Origin: UTCHB3 sp964531325
Lineage (GTDB): Bacteria > Bacteroidota > Ignavibacteria > Ignavibacteriales > Ignavibacteriaceae
Assembly (NCBI GenBank): GCA_964531325.1
Contig: CAZHCW010000006.1
Span: 109,380 to 173,379, forward strand
DNA length: 64,000 nt
Direction: 5' to 3'
Shown here piece by piece: positions 8,115 to 17,020 of the stretch. Under the pieces are notes generated by a model. That model was not told the origin of the DNA and searched no databases. It saw only the letters and a program-made list of their open reading frames with translations. Every line of letters begins with the position of its first letter. Position 1 is the first letter of the stretch. The translations under genes were made by a program, and so were the position numbers.

Positions 8115-8693
8115 ACTTCTCCACCGTATTTTGTGTCGTATTGAAAGTTTAACGGCAGATTTATATTTCACAACCACCGAAACAACTCTGTTTTTTTACC
8201 CGTGTAAAATAATGATATTCTTACAAATCTCAATAATAAATATCTCTTAATTTCCGGAGGAGATTCCCAATTTAATACTTGGTTGGGATAATATTTTTTT
8301 TGTATATTAGTGTCAGGTTATGTGAGGTTTATTTAACTCGATTTCAAAAACAAAAACGGAGGTTAATCCCCTTTTTAGAGATTCAAAAAATTATAAATAA
8401 ATAGACAAAGAAGTGTTCCTGATTTCTTCATGTGGTGACTTCTGTTTTGTACCCGCGACAGTCGGGATATCCTTGTTCCTCTGTCCGTTATTTATTTGCC
8501 ACCTCTACGCATTAACCTGCTCTAAAATCCCCGACCTCTACCTGTGTATTTTCAATACACAATTCCCTTTTAACATTTTATTTTAGATTTCGCAACAGTT
8601 CACGGAATGAATGCCATATCCCTTTCCGTAAAGCCGGAATCAAAATATTCAAATCGACAGGTCAGATGTTTAAACAAATCAGGAGACATGACA
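8115..8693. other. Divergent intergenic region between CRISPR operon and delta-60 gene
   Basis: This 579-base AT-rich gap must carry the promoters for the leftward cas operon and probably the rightward surface-protein gene. A loose rightward sigma-70-like pair is visible (TTGGTT near 8280 and TATATT about 18 bases later). A perfect 8-bp inverted repeat TGTGTATT/AATACACA lies at 8543-8561. No direct-repeat array is present, so this is not a CRISPR leader with repeats. Confidence 0.5.
8543..8561. repeat. Perfect 8-bp inverted repeat with 3-base loop
   Basis: TGTGTATT, TTC, AATACACA forms a perfect hairpin about 130 bases before the delta-60 gene start. It lacks a T-run directly after the stem, so it is more likely a protein-binding dyad or 5' UTR hairpin than a terminator. 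Confidence 0.5.
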
Positions 8694-11465
8694 ATGGCAG
8701 ATCATTTAAGTATCAAAATTCTACATCAGGTGAGGAATATATTGTTTGTTCCTCTTCTCATTATGGCACTCGTGTTCAATGATGCCATTGCTCAAACGGC
8801 AAACACCGATATGGCAGTTTCCAATAATACTGTGCGAGCCATAGTTGTTGACGGAAACTACACCTACATTGGTGGAGATTTCACTTATGTGGGCACTAAC
8901 TCCGGGAACGGAGTAAAAGCTACCACAACAAATTCCTCGATTGATAGCCGGTATCCTAAAGTTAACGGATTGGTCCAGATATGCATCTCTGATGGTTCAG
9001 GTGGATGGTATATAGGGGGAGGTTTCACCATGGTGGGCACTACAAATAGAAACCGCATTGCCCATATCAATTCAGATGGTTCTCTTGATTTAACCTGGAA
9101 CCCAAATGTCACGGGTAGTGCTGTGTACACCCTCCTGCTTAGCGGTACTGATCTCTATGTCGGAGGATCATTCACAACAATTGGCGGGGAATCCAGAAAC
9201 CGGATTGCAAAACTCTCAACTATTACGGGTCTGGCGGATGCAACATGGAATCCAAATGCCAACCAGATTGTTAACTGCATGATGCTTAGCGGTAGTGACC
9301 TTTTTGTCGGCGGAATTTTTACATCAATTGGGGGGCAAACCAGAAATCGCATCGCAAAACTCTCAACTACCGGCACAGGTGCAGCAGATGAAACATGGAA
9401 CCCGGGTGCCAACAATGTCGTAAATTGTATATTTATTAGCGGTACGGACCTTTTTGTCGGAGGTAATTTTACAACAATCGGCGGACAATCCAGAAACCGC
9501 ATTGCAAAACTCTCAACTGGTACAGGTGCAGCGGATGCAACATGGAACCCGGGTGCCAACGATATCGTAAATTGTATGGTAGTAAGCGGTAGTGACCTTT
9601 TTGTCGGGGGATCATTCACAACAATTGGCGGGGAATCCAGAAACCGGATTGCAAAACTCTCAACTTCAGGTGTAGTGGATGAAACATGGAACCCGGGTGC
9701 CGACAATATTGTAAATTGCCTGTCGCTCAGTGGCTCAACCCTTTTTGCCGGAGGACAATTTACTACTATCGGAGGAAAGGATATAAGCTTTATGGCAAAA
9801 CTTTCATCAACCGGTACAGGAGCAGTTGACGAAACCTGGAATGCCGGTCTATCGGCAGCAGTTCTGTCAATCGCCAACAATGAAAGCGACATCTATTTCG
9901 CAGGTAACTTTTTTTTGGTGAAAGCGCTGAAAAGATCGCAACTCGCAAGAATTGACAATACAACAGGTGCTGTCGATCCGGATTGGGATCCGGGTATCAA
10001 TGGTTCCGTATATGCACTGGCAATTAACGCCTCAAGTATTTATGCTGGTGGTAATTTTACAACGGTGAATGGGGGCACAACAAGAAATTATCTTGCAAAA
10101 TTTCCCCTTTCATCCCCCGCGACTACCGATCCTCTTTGGAATCCAGACATGAGCGGTATCGTCTATGCCCTGGCAATTAACGCCTCAAGTATTTATGCCG
10201 GTGGTAATTTTTTTTCAGTAAATGGTAGCACATCAAGAACCTTCCTGGCTAAATTTCCCCTCTCAGGTATCGCCACTACCGATCCGGATTGGAATCCGAG
10301 TGTGAACAGCACAGTCCAGGCACTGGCAATAGACGGCTCAAGTATTTATGTAGGTGGAGGGTTTACTACAGTAAATGGCGGTGTAACAAGAAACAAGCTG
10401 GCTAAATTTCCCCTCTTACCCCCCGCTACTGTTGATCCGGATTGGAATCCGAATTTTGGGGACGGCACAGTCCTTACATTGGCAAGCGATGGTTCATCAA
10501 TTTATGCAGGGGGTTCCTTTACTCTGGTGAATGGCACCACACCAAGAAATCGCCTGGCTAAATTTCCCCTCTCAGGTAATGCTATTGTTGATCCTCTTTG
10601 GAATCCGAATGTGAATGGTATAGTAAATGCACTGGCAATAAGTGGTTCAAGTATCTACGCAGGTGGAGCTTTTTATTTAGTTAACGGCGGTACATCAAGG
10701 AACGGGATTGCAAGATTTGACTTGGTTGAAGGAATGGTAGAATCATGGAATGCAAATGCCGGTTCCTCGGTATCCGCCCTGGCTGTAAGCAACAATGATG
10801 TATATGCAGGTGGAATTTTCTTAACGATGGGTGGAAATTTTCAACCATACCTCGCACTTTTCACTGACCGTGCCCTCCCAGTCGAACTCGTCTCTTTTAC
10901 TGCTTCTGTAACAAAGGGAACTGTGAATCTGAACTGGCACACAGCAACTGAAATCGACAACAACGGGTTCGAAGTGCAACGGGCAAAAGCGGGTAGTGAC
11001 GACTGGAGGAATATCGGTTTCGTTCAGGGACACCATACAACCAACTCCCCAAAATACTATTCTTTCACAGATAAACCCTCTGCAACCGATGCAAATAAAT
11101 ACAAATATCGCCTGAAGCAAATAGACAACTCGGGAAGCCATGAGCATTCAAATATCATCGAAGTGAGTCTGGGAGTACCAAACAACTTTCTTCTGGAACA
11201 GAACTACCCGAATCCTTTTAATCCCTCAACCATGATCCGTTTTCAGTTACCTGTTTCCGGAACGGTAAGCATTGATCTTTACAATTCCACAGGTGAAAAG
11301 GTAGCTACACTTCTGAATGAAACAAAAGAAACGGGAGTCCATTCCCTCTCATTTGATGCAGTTAAACACGGACTTTCATCCGGTGTTTATTTTTACAGGA
11401 TGACGGTGGTTTCAGGTTCAGGTGAGGTTTTCACTTCGACGAGAAAGCTAAGTCTGATTAAATAA
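8694..11465 (+). CDS. Secreted delta-60 repeat protein with T9SS sorting domain
   Basis: About 923 aa from ATG 8694, chosen because AGGAG at 8681-8685 gives good spacing and the product then begins with a clean signal peptide (hydrophobic VPLLIMALVF, cleavage after NDAIA). Residues ~40-720 consist of about 14 units of roughly 50 residues built on YxGGxFTxxGG, RNxxAKxS and WNP, the delta-60 repeat family thought to form beta-propeller-like blades. A linker with a VELVSFTA domain common in this lineage follows. The last ~85 residues are a T9SS type A sorting domain (NYPNPFNPST, then SGVYFYRM and a terminal KLSLIK). Several units are nearly identical in DNA, indicating recent internal duplication. 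Probably a surface or released protein; its ligand is unknown. Confidence 0.9.
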   Translation: MADHLSIKILHQVRNILFVPLLIMALVFNDAIAQTANTDMAVSNNTVRAIVVDGNYTYIGGDFTYVGTNSGNGVKATTTNSSIDSRYPKVNGLVQICISDGSGGWYIGGGFTMVGTTNRNRIAHINSDGSLDLTWNPNVTGSAVYTLLLSGTDLYVGGSFTTIGGESRNRIAKLSTITGLADATWNPNANQIVNCMMLSGSDLFVGGIFTSIGGQTRNRIAKLSTTGTGAADETWNPGANNVVNCIFISGTDLFVGGNFTTIGGQSRNRIAKLSTGTGAADATWNPGANDIVNCMVVSGSDLFVGGSFTTIGGESRNRIAKLSTSGVVDETWNPGADNIVNCLSLSGSTLFAGGQFTTIGGKDISFMAKLSSTGTGAVDETWNAGLSAAVLSIANNESDIYFAGNFFLVKALKRSQLARIDNTTGAVDPDWDPGINGSVYALAINASSIYAGGNFTTVNGGTTRNYLAKFPLSSPATTDPLWNPDMSGIVYALAINASSIYAGGNFFSVNGSTSRTFLAKFPLSGIATTDPDWNPSVNSTVQALAIDGSSIYVGGGFTTVNGGVTRNKLAKFPLLPPATVDPDWNPNFGDGTVLTLASDGSSIYAGGSFTLVNGTTPRNRLAKFPLSGNAIVDPLWNPNVNGIVNALAISGSSIYAGGAFYLVNGGTSRNGIARFDLVEGMVESWNANAGSSVSALAVSNNDVYAGGIFLTMGGNFQPYLALFTDRALPVELVSFTASVTKGTVNLNWHTATEIDNNGFEVQRAKAGSDDWRNIGFVQGHHTTNSPKYYSFTDKPSATDANKYKYRLKQIDNSGSHEHSNIIEVSLGVPNNFLLEQNYPNPFNPSTMIRFQLPVSGTVSIDLYNSTGEKVATLLNETKETGVHSLSFDAVKHGLSSGVYFYRMTVVSGSGEVFTSTRKLSLIK

Positions 11466-11640
11466 ACCGCTAAGAACGCGAAGTCCGCAAAGGTTTTTTA
11501 GGAGGACGCGGATGAACGCAGATTTAACAGAGTTTCACGGAGGTGTTTTATAATCCTCTCTGCGTTAATCCGTCCAATCAGCGTGCATCTGCGTCCCCTT
11601 TTTCTTTGCGATCTTCGCGGGCTCTGTGGTTTATTATTCC
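11466..11640. repeat. Long imperfect inverted repeat between convergent genes (CGCGGAT/CGCAGAT family)
   Basis: The whole 175-base gap between two convergent genes is one imperfect inverted repeat. AACCGC...GCAAAGG at the left pairs with CTTTGCG...GTGGTTTA at the right, and GGACGCGGATGAACGCAGAT at about 11513 pairs with GCATCTGCGTCC at about 11584. Related words recur at 14457-14590 and 47860-48066. It is probably a non-coding interspersed element that may also serve as a two-way transcription stop. Confidence 0.7.
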
Positions 11641-14292
11641 CTAAAGCAAAGCAGCAGCGTTAAACCAGTAGGTCATCTTTGCCATGAAGATATTGTTCGC
11701 TTCTGAATTGATCAGATTTGAGAAGCTTTTTCCCATCTGGAACTCTCCCGGATTATCAAAATTTGTGCGGTCGTGTGTCCACACGAGAAAAAGTGTTGAG
11801 CCCGGAAGGAATTCCCATCTATAGATAATATTTAATCTTAACGATTTGAAATTAAAATCGGGGTTCTCAAGGGTGAATGAATTTGCGCCACCACCGGGAT
11901 TAATGAGATATTCTTCGTTACCGGCATCATAATTGATTGTGGTTCCTCTTGTGCCATAAACTATGAAGTCACTGGTTCTTTCCTTCTCAAATTCTTTGAT
12001 ATCAGAGTATTTCCCGATCGATATGAATGGTTGAGCAAAAAGCTGTAGCGACATCGTAGGGGTGAATGTGTAATCAAGACGAATTGTAGCAAACAGTGTT
12101 TTTTGATCGAGGAAACCGAAGATGTAACGGGTTCCGTAAGTATTAACAGCAGCAGGATCATCATAATTATCGATCCACTGCCCCGGATCATAATTCCACT
12201 CGTATCCGGGATAGATTGAGAGCCTTACTGCTTCACTCGCTCTCCATGATCCACCCACCTGAACACTATAGTAATTGCCACCAAGATCATCACCGGAATA
12301 ATAGAAATCGCCATCAATTGTAATATCTTTTCGCGAATCGGTTGAAAATCCAACAGCTCCATTATAACCTGCGGGCAGTTTTACAGTTGGGCCACCTCTT
12401 GTATGACGGGTGCTGTAAGCTTCAAAATTTACTCCAAAATTGAACCGGAGACGATGAAAACTCTTCATCCAGAGGTTTCCCGTGGTGAAAAGACCGTCGG
12501 ATTCAATATCACCATCAAAATTGTATGATCTGAAAACACCTGCATATATACTTTTTGATCTGCTGTAAGAGTCCTCAACATAATCTCTATAACCGGCTAC
12601 AAGGTGACCATTGATGTAGTTTGTCCGGTATGAAAAGCCAAGATCGTTTGAATTAAAACCGGGGGAAATGGCACCGAGTGCTGCATTAAAGTAGAATGCA
12701 CCCTCTTGTTTGTTTACAGTAATTCTGCCTGCCCACCCGTTAAGTGAAGTGGCGTTTGTATCAAGTTTCTGATACTTTGCATCCGGCCTCTGGAATGAAT
12801 GGAGAGGTCTCTTCTGCAACTCTGTGATGAAATCCCTGGTGCCATTGATGTTTGACATCATCAGATATCCATTCATCACATAAACCTTCGCAGAATCGAA
12901 ATTGAGCCAGCCATCTATTCCCCCGGTGAATGAACTGCGGCTGAAACTGTTCTCGAGGCCCGGATCATCAAATTTTCTGATGAGTGAGGTACCCATGAAA
13001 CCAAAACCGTAACGGGAATTATCAAATTCTTTTAGTGTTCTGAAAACAGTGGCATTTGCCAGAGGCTCCACCTCTTTTTTTGTAGTGATACCATTAGTGT
13101 AAGACCTGGCACTCATGGAATTGGTTACCGCGTTAAGTGCATAAACCGACCAACCTTCAGAGATTTTACCGGTAAGTTTTGCAGCACCAAGGATTTGAGT
13201 GTTTGTTGGATAATCAACAAAGTCGCCATCGGCAGCTTCGCCATTAGGGCTTCTTCCAATTCTCCTTGAATAGAAGAGATCAGGATTACCCCAGTTAAAC
13301 CCCCAGTTATTGTTCGATCCGCCATAACCAAACTGGAGAAGGTTGTTCCCCTCAATGAAGAATGGTCTTTTTTCCTCATAAAATGTCTCAAAAGAGGAGA
13401 GATTAAGCACTGCCGGATCCACCTCCACTTGACCAAAATCGGGGTTAACAGTTATATCAAGAGTCAGATTGCTGTTTATTCCCCACTTGAGGTCACCACC
13501 AATTGAAGTGCCATACTGATTGCTTTTGTAGAATGGATCATCCTGGTCGTGTATCAGATATTGAGCTTTAGACAGAACATAAGGAAGAACTTCGATGTTG
13601 GTGTTATTCCCGATCTCGTCAAAGCCTTTTAGCTCGGCAAATTTACCAACAAATCCACTTTCTCCCTTTTTCACGAGTATGTAATAACTCTCTTCACCTC
13701 TGCGGGCAATATTCCGCTTGAAGTTGATTCCCCATGTCATATTGTTTCTTTTATTAAAACGGAGTTGCGAAAATGGTATTTTCATCTCTACAACCCATCC
13801 ATCTCCGGTTCTTTTTGTCTGAGCATCCCAAACACCATTCCAGGAACTTTCATCCCAGTCGGAGTTGAAAAGTGTTCCATCTCCCATCGATCCACTTGGT
13901 GTTGCATAAAAATAATATCCCGAGCGTTTATCGTTATAGGGATCGAGAAAGAGCATAAAATAATCGGATTGAACCCACTGATCTTTTCTGGAGAGAACTG
14001 TAACTATCGAATCAGGGTCGGTATCATAACAGTAGGCTGCCAGATAAAAAGCTTCATCGTCGTAGGCAAGCTTTATGGCTGTTTTTTGCGTGGAGAGTTT
14101 TCCCTCCTCGGGATCCCGTTGGAAAAAATCGACAACCTGCATATCTTTCCAGATGGGTTCATCTAATTTACCATCGATATGGATGGCCTGTGTTGTTTTG
14201 GTGATTTGAATGTCTTTTGAACCTTTTATTCCACTCGCCTGAGCGGAAACAGCTGCGATTAAAAAGAAACAGAATAGAAAATATCTTCTCAT
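11641..14292 (-). CDS. DUF5916 outer-membrane protein with CBM9-like N-terminal domain
   Basis: 883 aa with a signal peptide (MRRYFLFCFFLIAAVSAQA). Residues about 28-230 match the CBM9-like sugar-binding module that opens DUF5916 proteins: IHIDGKLDEPIWKD, AYDDEAFYLAAYC, and GDGWVVEMKIPFSQLRF. The rest alternates Asn/Tyr-rich strands and is a predicted outer-membrane barrel (NPDFGQVEVDPAVLNLSSFE and EEKRPFFIEG are hallmark DUF5916 motifs). It ends in an aromatic C-terminus typical of barrels (YWFNAAALL). Function of the family is not established; uptake or binding of carbohydrate-like substrates is inferred only from the CBM9-like domain. It is monocistronic, with repeat-rich DNA at both ends. 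Confidence 0.88.
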   Translation of the reverse strand: MRRYFLFCFFLIAAVSAQASGIKGSKDIQITKTTQAIHIDGKLDEPIWKDMQVVDFFQRDPEEGKLSTQKTAIKLAYDDEAFYLAAYCYDTDPDSIVTVLSRKDQWVQSDYFMLFLDPYNDKRSGYYFYATPSGSMGDGTLFNSDWDESSWNGVWDAQTKRTGDGWVVEMKIPFSQLRFNKRNNMTWGINFKRNIARRGEESYYILVKKGESGFVGKFAELKGFDEIGNNTNIEVLPYVLSKAQYLIHDQDDPFYKSNQYGTSIGGDLKWGINSNLTLDITVNPDFGQVEVDPAVLNLSSFETFYEEKRPFFIEGNNLLQFGYGGSNNNWGFNWGNPDLFYSRRIGRSPNGEAADGDFVDYPTNTQILGAAKLTGKISEGWSVYALNAVTNSMSARSYTNGITTKKEVEPLANATVFRTLKEFDNSRYGFGFMGTSLIRKFDDPGLENSFSRSSFTGGIDGWLNFDSAKVYVMNGYLMMSNINGTRDFITELQKRPLHSFQRPDAKYQKLDTNATSLNGWAGRITVNKQEGAFYFNAALGAISPGFNSNDLGFSYRTNYINGHLVAGYRDYVEDSYSRSKSIYAGVFRSYNFDGDIESDGLFTTGNLWMKSFHRLRFNFGVNFEAYSTRHTRGGPTVKLPAGYNGAVGFSTDSRKDITIDGDFYYSGDDLGGNYYSVQVGGSWRASEAVRLSIYPGYEWNYDPGQWIDNYDDPAAVNTYGTRYIFGFLDQKTLFATIRLDYTFTPTMSLQLFAQPFISIGKYSDIKEFEKERTSDFIVYGTRGTTINYDAGNEEYLINPGGGANSFTLENPDFNFKSLRLNIIYRWEFLPGSTLFLVWTHDRTNFDNPGEFQMGKSFSNLINSEANNIFMAKMTYWFNAAALL

Positions 14293-14755
14293 TTAATGGA
14301 TTCCTGATTGTTTGTCTATTTAGACCGGAGGAAATAAAAATGGTTGTAGCAAAATTACGGTGACGGCAGGCTATAATTATGAATTAGTGATAGGTGGCGA
14401 ATTTTGAGCTATGAACTGTTATCTGTGAACTATGAGATTTGAAGAAAGGGACGCGGATACACGCAGATTTCACGGATTTATGCAGAGGAAAATGATGGTT
14501 CCACGGTTGACACGGATTTAACACGGATTTACGCAGAGGAAAATGATGGTTCCACGGTTGACACGGATTTAACACGGATCTCACGGATGGGGCTACGACT
14601 CAACCCGCCTTGGCGGTGTGACTCGTTCGTAGAAAGATAACAGAATTCCTTAACTACCCCCGGAGTGGGGTTAAATGTTCGTAGAAGCGGTGGTCCAGGA
14701 AAATCACCCCTTTTTTCACTCTATACATACATGAATAACCAAAAAACCGGATCCA
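14293..14755. repeat. Repeat-rich intergenic region with 51-bp tandem duplication
   Basis: 463 bases between divergent genes. It contains CGCGGAT/CGCAGAT-type words (from about 14451), a two-copy tandem repeat with a 51-bp period (copies start at 14482 and 14533, beginning GCAGAGGAAAATGATGG), and then two short palindromic units near 14594-14690 that contain GTTCGTAGAA and a GC-rich hairpin (CCGCCTTGGCGG; CCCCGGAGTGGGG). No credible gene is seen here. The promoter of the helicase gene is expected near its right end. Confidence 0.65.
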
Positions 14756-16816
14756 ATGACATTTGAGCTTACAGCCGACCAGAAAACTGTAATCAAACAG
14801 ATCGGAGAATTCCTCTCCGGTGACGACAAGGTATTCCTCCTGAAGGGAAGTGCAGGTACGGGGAAGACAACCATCATTCGTATAATTACACAACTCCTCA
14901 AGGAACAGGAAATACCCCAAACTCTCATGGCTCCAACAGGAAAGGCTGCCAAAGTTATCTCTGAAAGAACCGGTGAAGAGGCTCGCACCATCCATTCAGC
15001 AATCTATCAATTTGATAAATTAACCGAAGTACAGGATTTTACAAAAACCAGGGATGAGGACGATGCAACCCCTTTGTATTGTTTCAAACTAAAAGACTGC
15101 CCCGGCTCCAACATAATAATTGTCGATGAAGCCTCCATGATCGGAAATGCCTACTCCGACAGCGGTACCCTCCGTTTTGGATCGGGTTATCTGTTGGACG
15201 ATCTAATCAACTATTCCGGTGTTTGCCGCGATGACATCAGCTCAAAGATAATTTTTGTCGGCGATCCTTTCCAGCTCTCCCCCATAGGCTCCAATCATTC
15301 TGTTGCACTTAACCCCAACTGGCTTGAGGACTCGTTTGAAGTGAAGGTAAGCGAGGGTGAACTTCTTACTCCTGTAAGGTTTGGTGAAAATTCAGGCATC
15401 CTCGAAAACGCCACACATCTCAGGGAGCGTCTTGTCTCGGGAGTGATTGGAAATATTAAACTGACCGAAAACAGCAACTGCCACTTCATTCCCCGCTCGG
15501 AAAGCATTACAGATGAATATCTTAATGCATTGAAATCGGGTGAGGAGTGTGTGATGATCGCATCTACAAATGCAACAACACATCTCTACAACATGACCGT
15601 AAGGGAAAGTATTTATGGTGCGGATTTCCCCCTCACGGCAGGTGAACGGCTTATGGTGGTACAAAACAGGCATTTTGGTGGTGGTATTGTCCTCCTGAAT
15701 GGTGATACTGTGATCGTAAGGGAGGTTTTTGAAGCAGAAAAACGGACAGTCAGAATGAAAAACGGAGGAAAAATTCTCGAAGTGGAGCTGAATTTTAGAG
15801 ACATTGAGATCGGAATCCCCGTCTTTCACGGAGAAATTCGCCAGAAAGTCACCATTATCGAAGACCTCCTCTTTGGAAATGAACGAGACCTCACCCGAAA
15901 CCAAATCAGAGCTTTGTATGTCGATTTTATCCAGCGAAATAAGAACATAAAAAGAGGGACTCCCGAATTTGCAGTAAAACTCGCAAACGACAACCGCTTT
16001 AACGCCCTAAGAGTGAAATTCTGCCACGCCATCACATGCCACAAAGCTCAGGGAAGTGAGTGGAACACTGTTTTTCTCGATCCCGTCACTTTCCACAATA
16101 AACTGAGCAAAGAAATGGTCAGATGGCTGTACACCGCTGTTACCAGAGCAAAATCGAGACTGAACCTCTACGACGATGATTTTTCTATAAGCAGCACTTC
16201 CCTCTCATTTGTGGATGGAGACCCCGGGGTCGTGGCGGTGAGGAATCTGCCGGCTACTGTTTCACCTCTCGAGATATTAAAAACGGGAGTTACAGGCTTC
16301 ATTAAAGATCACGGGTTTGCTGTTGAAGATGTTGTTATACTGCAGTGGCGGCTCAGGTGTACGGTTACATCAGAAAATGAACGACAAATCTTGGATGTAA
16401 TCCACAACAGCGGCTGGAAAATCACCTCGGTTCAGACCGGTGAAATGAATCAGCCTCTCCGCAGTATAGCAAGTAAACGAATCAAGGAAACGGGACAAAA
16501 ACTGATTAACAAAGTCTTCAGAGTCATCCCTGAGGGTAATCTGCTTGAGTCTGGCACACCGACAATTCCCGAAGTCGCATCTGTTCTCATGAAACGGACT
16601 AATAATCTTTTGGCTGACTCGGGTGCATTTGTCTGCTCCGTCAACCATCAGCAATGGCGGGAGAGAATGGAAATTACCAATGGTGATGATCTTATGACAC
16701 TCGACATTTCGTATAAAAAGAACGGTTCCCCCTCAGCCATCGAAGTAAAGGCTACAAACAGTACTTCCACAGAATTTGCTAAAGATATTTCAGCAATCAT
16801 TTCCACGAGGATTTAA
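14756..16816 (+). CDS. RecD-like SF1 helicase with C-terminal extension
   Basis: 686-aa superfamily 1 helicase. Walker A is GSAGTGKTT (about 31-39), followed by APTGKAAKVISERTG (motif Ia). Walker B is IIIVDEASMIG, motif III is IIFVGDPFQLSPIG, and the C-terminal RecA half has ITCHKAQGSEWNTVFLD (motif V) and LYTAVTRAKSRLNLY (motif VI). These features fit the RecD/RecD2/Dda group, which unwinds DNA 5' to 3'. The ~190 residues after motif VI are unusual: no family was recognised, but near the end D650 and E663-V-K665 sit in a pattern like the PD-(D/E)xK nuclease core. There is no RecB or RecC gene nearby, so it is probably a stand-alone enzyme. The ATG at 14756 has only a weak ribosome site. Confidence 0.88.
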   Translation: MTFELTADQKTVIKQIGEFLSGDDKVFLLKGSAGTGKTTIIRIITQLLKEQEIPQTLMAPTGKAAKVISERTGEEARTIHSAIYQFDKLTEVQDFTKTRDEDDATPLYCFKLKDCPGSNIIIVDEASMIGNAYSDSGTLRFGSGYLLDDLINYSGVCRDDISSKIIFVGDPFQLSPIGSNHSVALNPNWLEDSFEVKVSEGELLTPVRFGENSGILENATHLRERLVSGVIGNIKLTENSNCHFIPRSESITDEYLNALKSGEECVMIASTNATTHLYNMTVRESIYGADFPLTAGERLMVVQNRHFGGGIVLLNGDTVIVREVFEAEKRTVRMKNGGKILEVELNFRDIEIGIPVFHGEIRQKVTIIEDLLFGNERDLTRNQIRALYVDFIQRNKNIKRGTPEFAVKLANDNRFNALRVKFCHAITCHKAQGSEWNTVFLDPVTFHNKLSKEMVRWLYTAVTRAKSRLNLYDDDFSISSTSLSFVDGDPGVVAVRNLPATVSPLEILKTGVTGFIKDHGFAVEDVVILQWRLRCTVTSENERQILDVIHNSGWKITSVQTGEMNQPLRSIASKRIKETGQKLINKVFRVIPEGNLLESGTPTIPEVASVLMKRTNNLLADSGAFVCSVNHQQWRERMEITNGDDLMTLDISYKKNGSPSAIEVKATNSTSTEFAKDISAIISTRI

Positions 16817-16821
16817 TTATT

Positions 16822-17004
16822 ATGAGCGTAGAAACAAATTACTTTGAACTCTCCGGGTCGAAACAATACCAAAAAATAATTGACTCGAAAACCATCAATT
16901 TTCGCCATCCGGTTTCAGTTCCTGATAAATTGAAAAATCAGATTGTGGTTGGATCGGAGAGCAGGCCATGCATTCTATTTAAAACAAAAAACCCGCCAAT
17001 TTGA
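16822..17004 (+). CDS. Possible small protein downstream of the helicase
   Basis: A 60-aa reading frame begins 5 bases after the helicase stop, with GAGGA about 11 bases upstream. No family is recognised; the sequence is polar with one Cys and no membrane segment. Its last codons (NPPI, stop) are inside the left arm of the intrinsic terminator, which is unusual for a real gene. It may be a co-translated accessory peptide or chance. Confidence 0.3.
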   Translation: MSVETNYFELSGSKQYQKIIDSKTINFRHPVSVPDKLKNQIVVGSESRPCILFKTKNPPI

Positions 17005-17016
17005 CGGGTTTTTTTA
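16986..17016. terminator. Bidirectional intrinsic terminator
   Basis: An A-run, then AACCCG, a short loop region, CGGGTT and a seven-T run. It lies between the convergent helicase and PorV-like genes and can end transcription from both sides. Confidence 0.85.
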
Positions 17017-17020
17017 ATAG

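Noticed and set aside
1..8693. CRISPR array near the cas genes
   Set aside because: No set of ~30-37 bp direct repeats with regular unique spacers exists in this stretch; the array, if any, lies outside the window.
9155..9892. Long reverse-strand open frame inside the delta-60 gene (about 245 codons)
   Set aside because: It is a mirror of the repeat units (periodic Pro/Ser-rich translation), has no ribosome site, and the forward frame has signal peptide and sorting domain.
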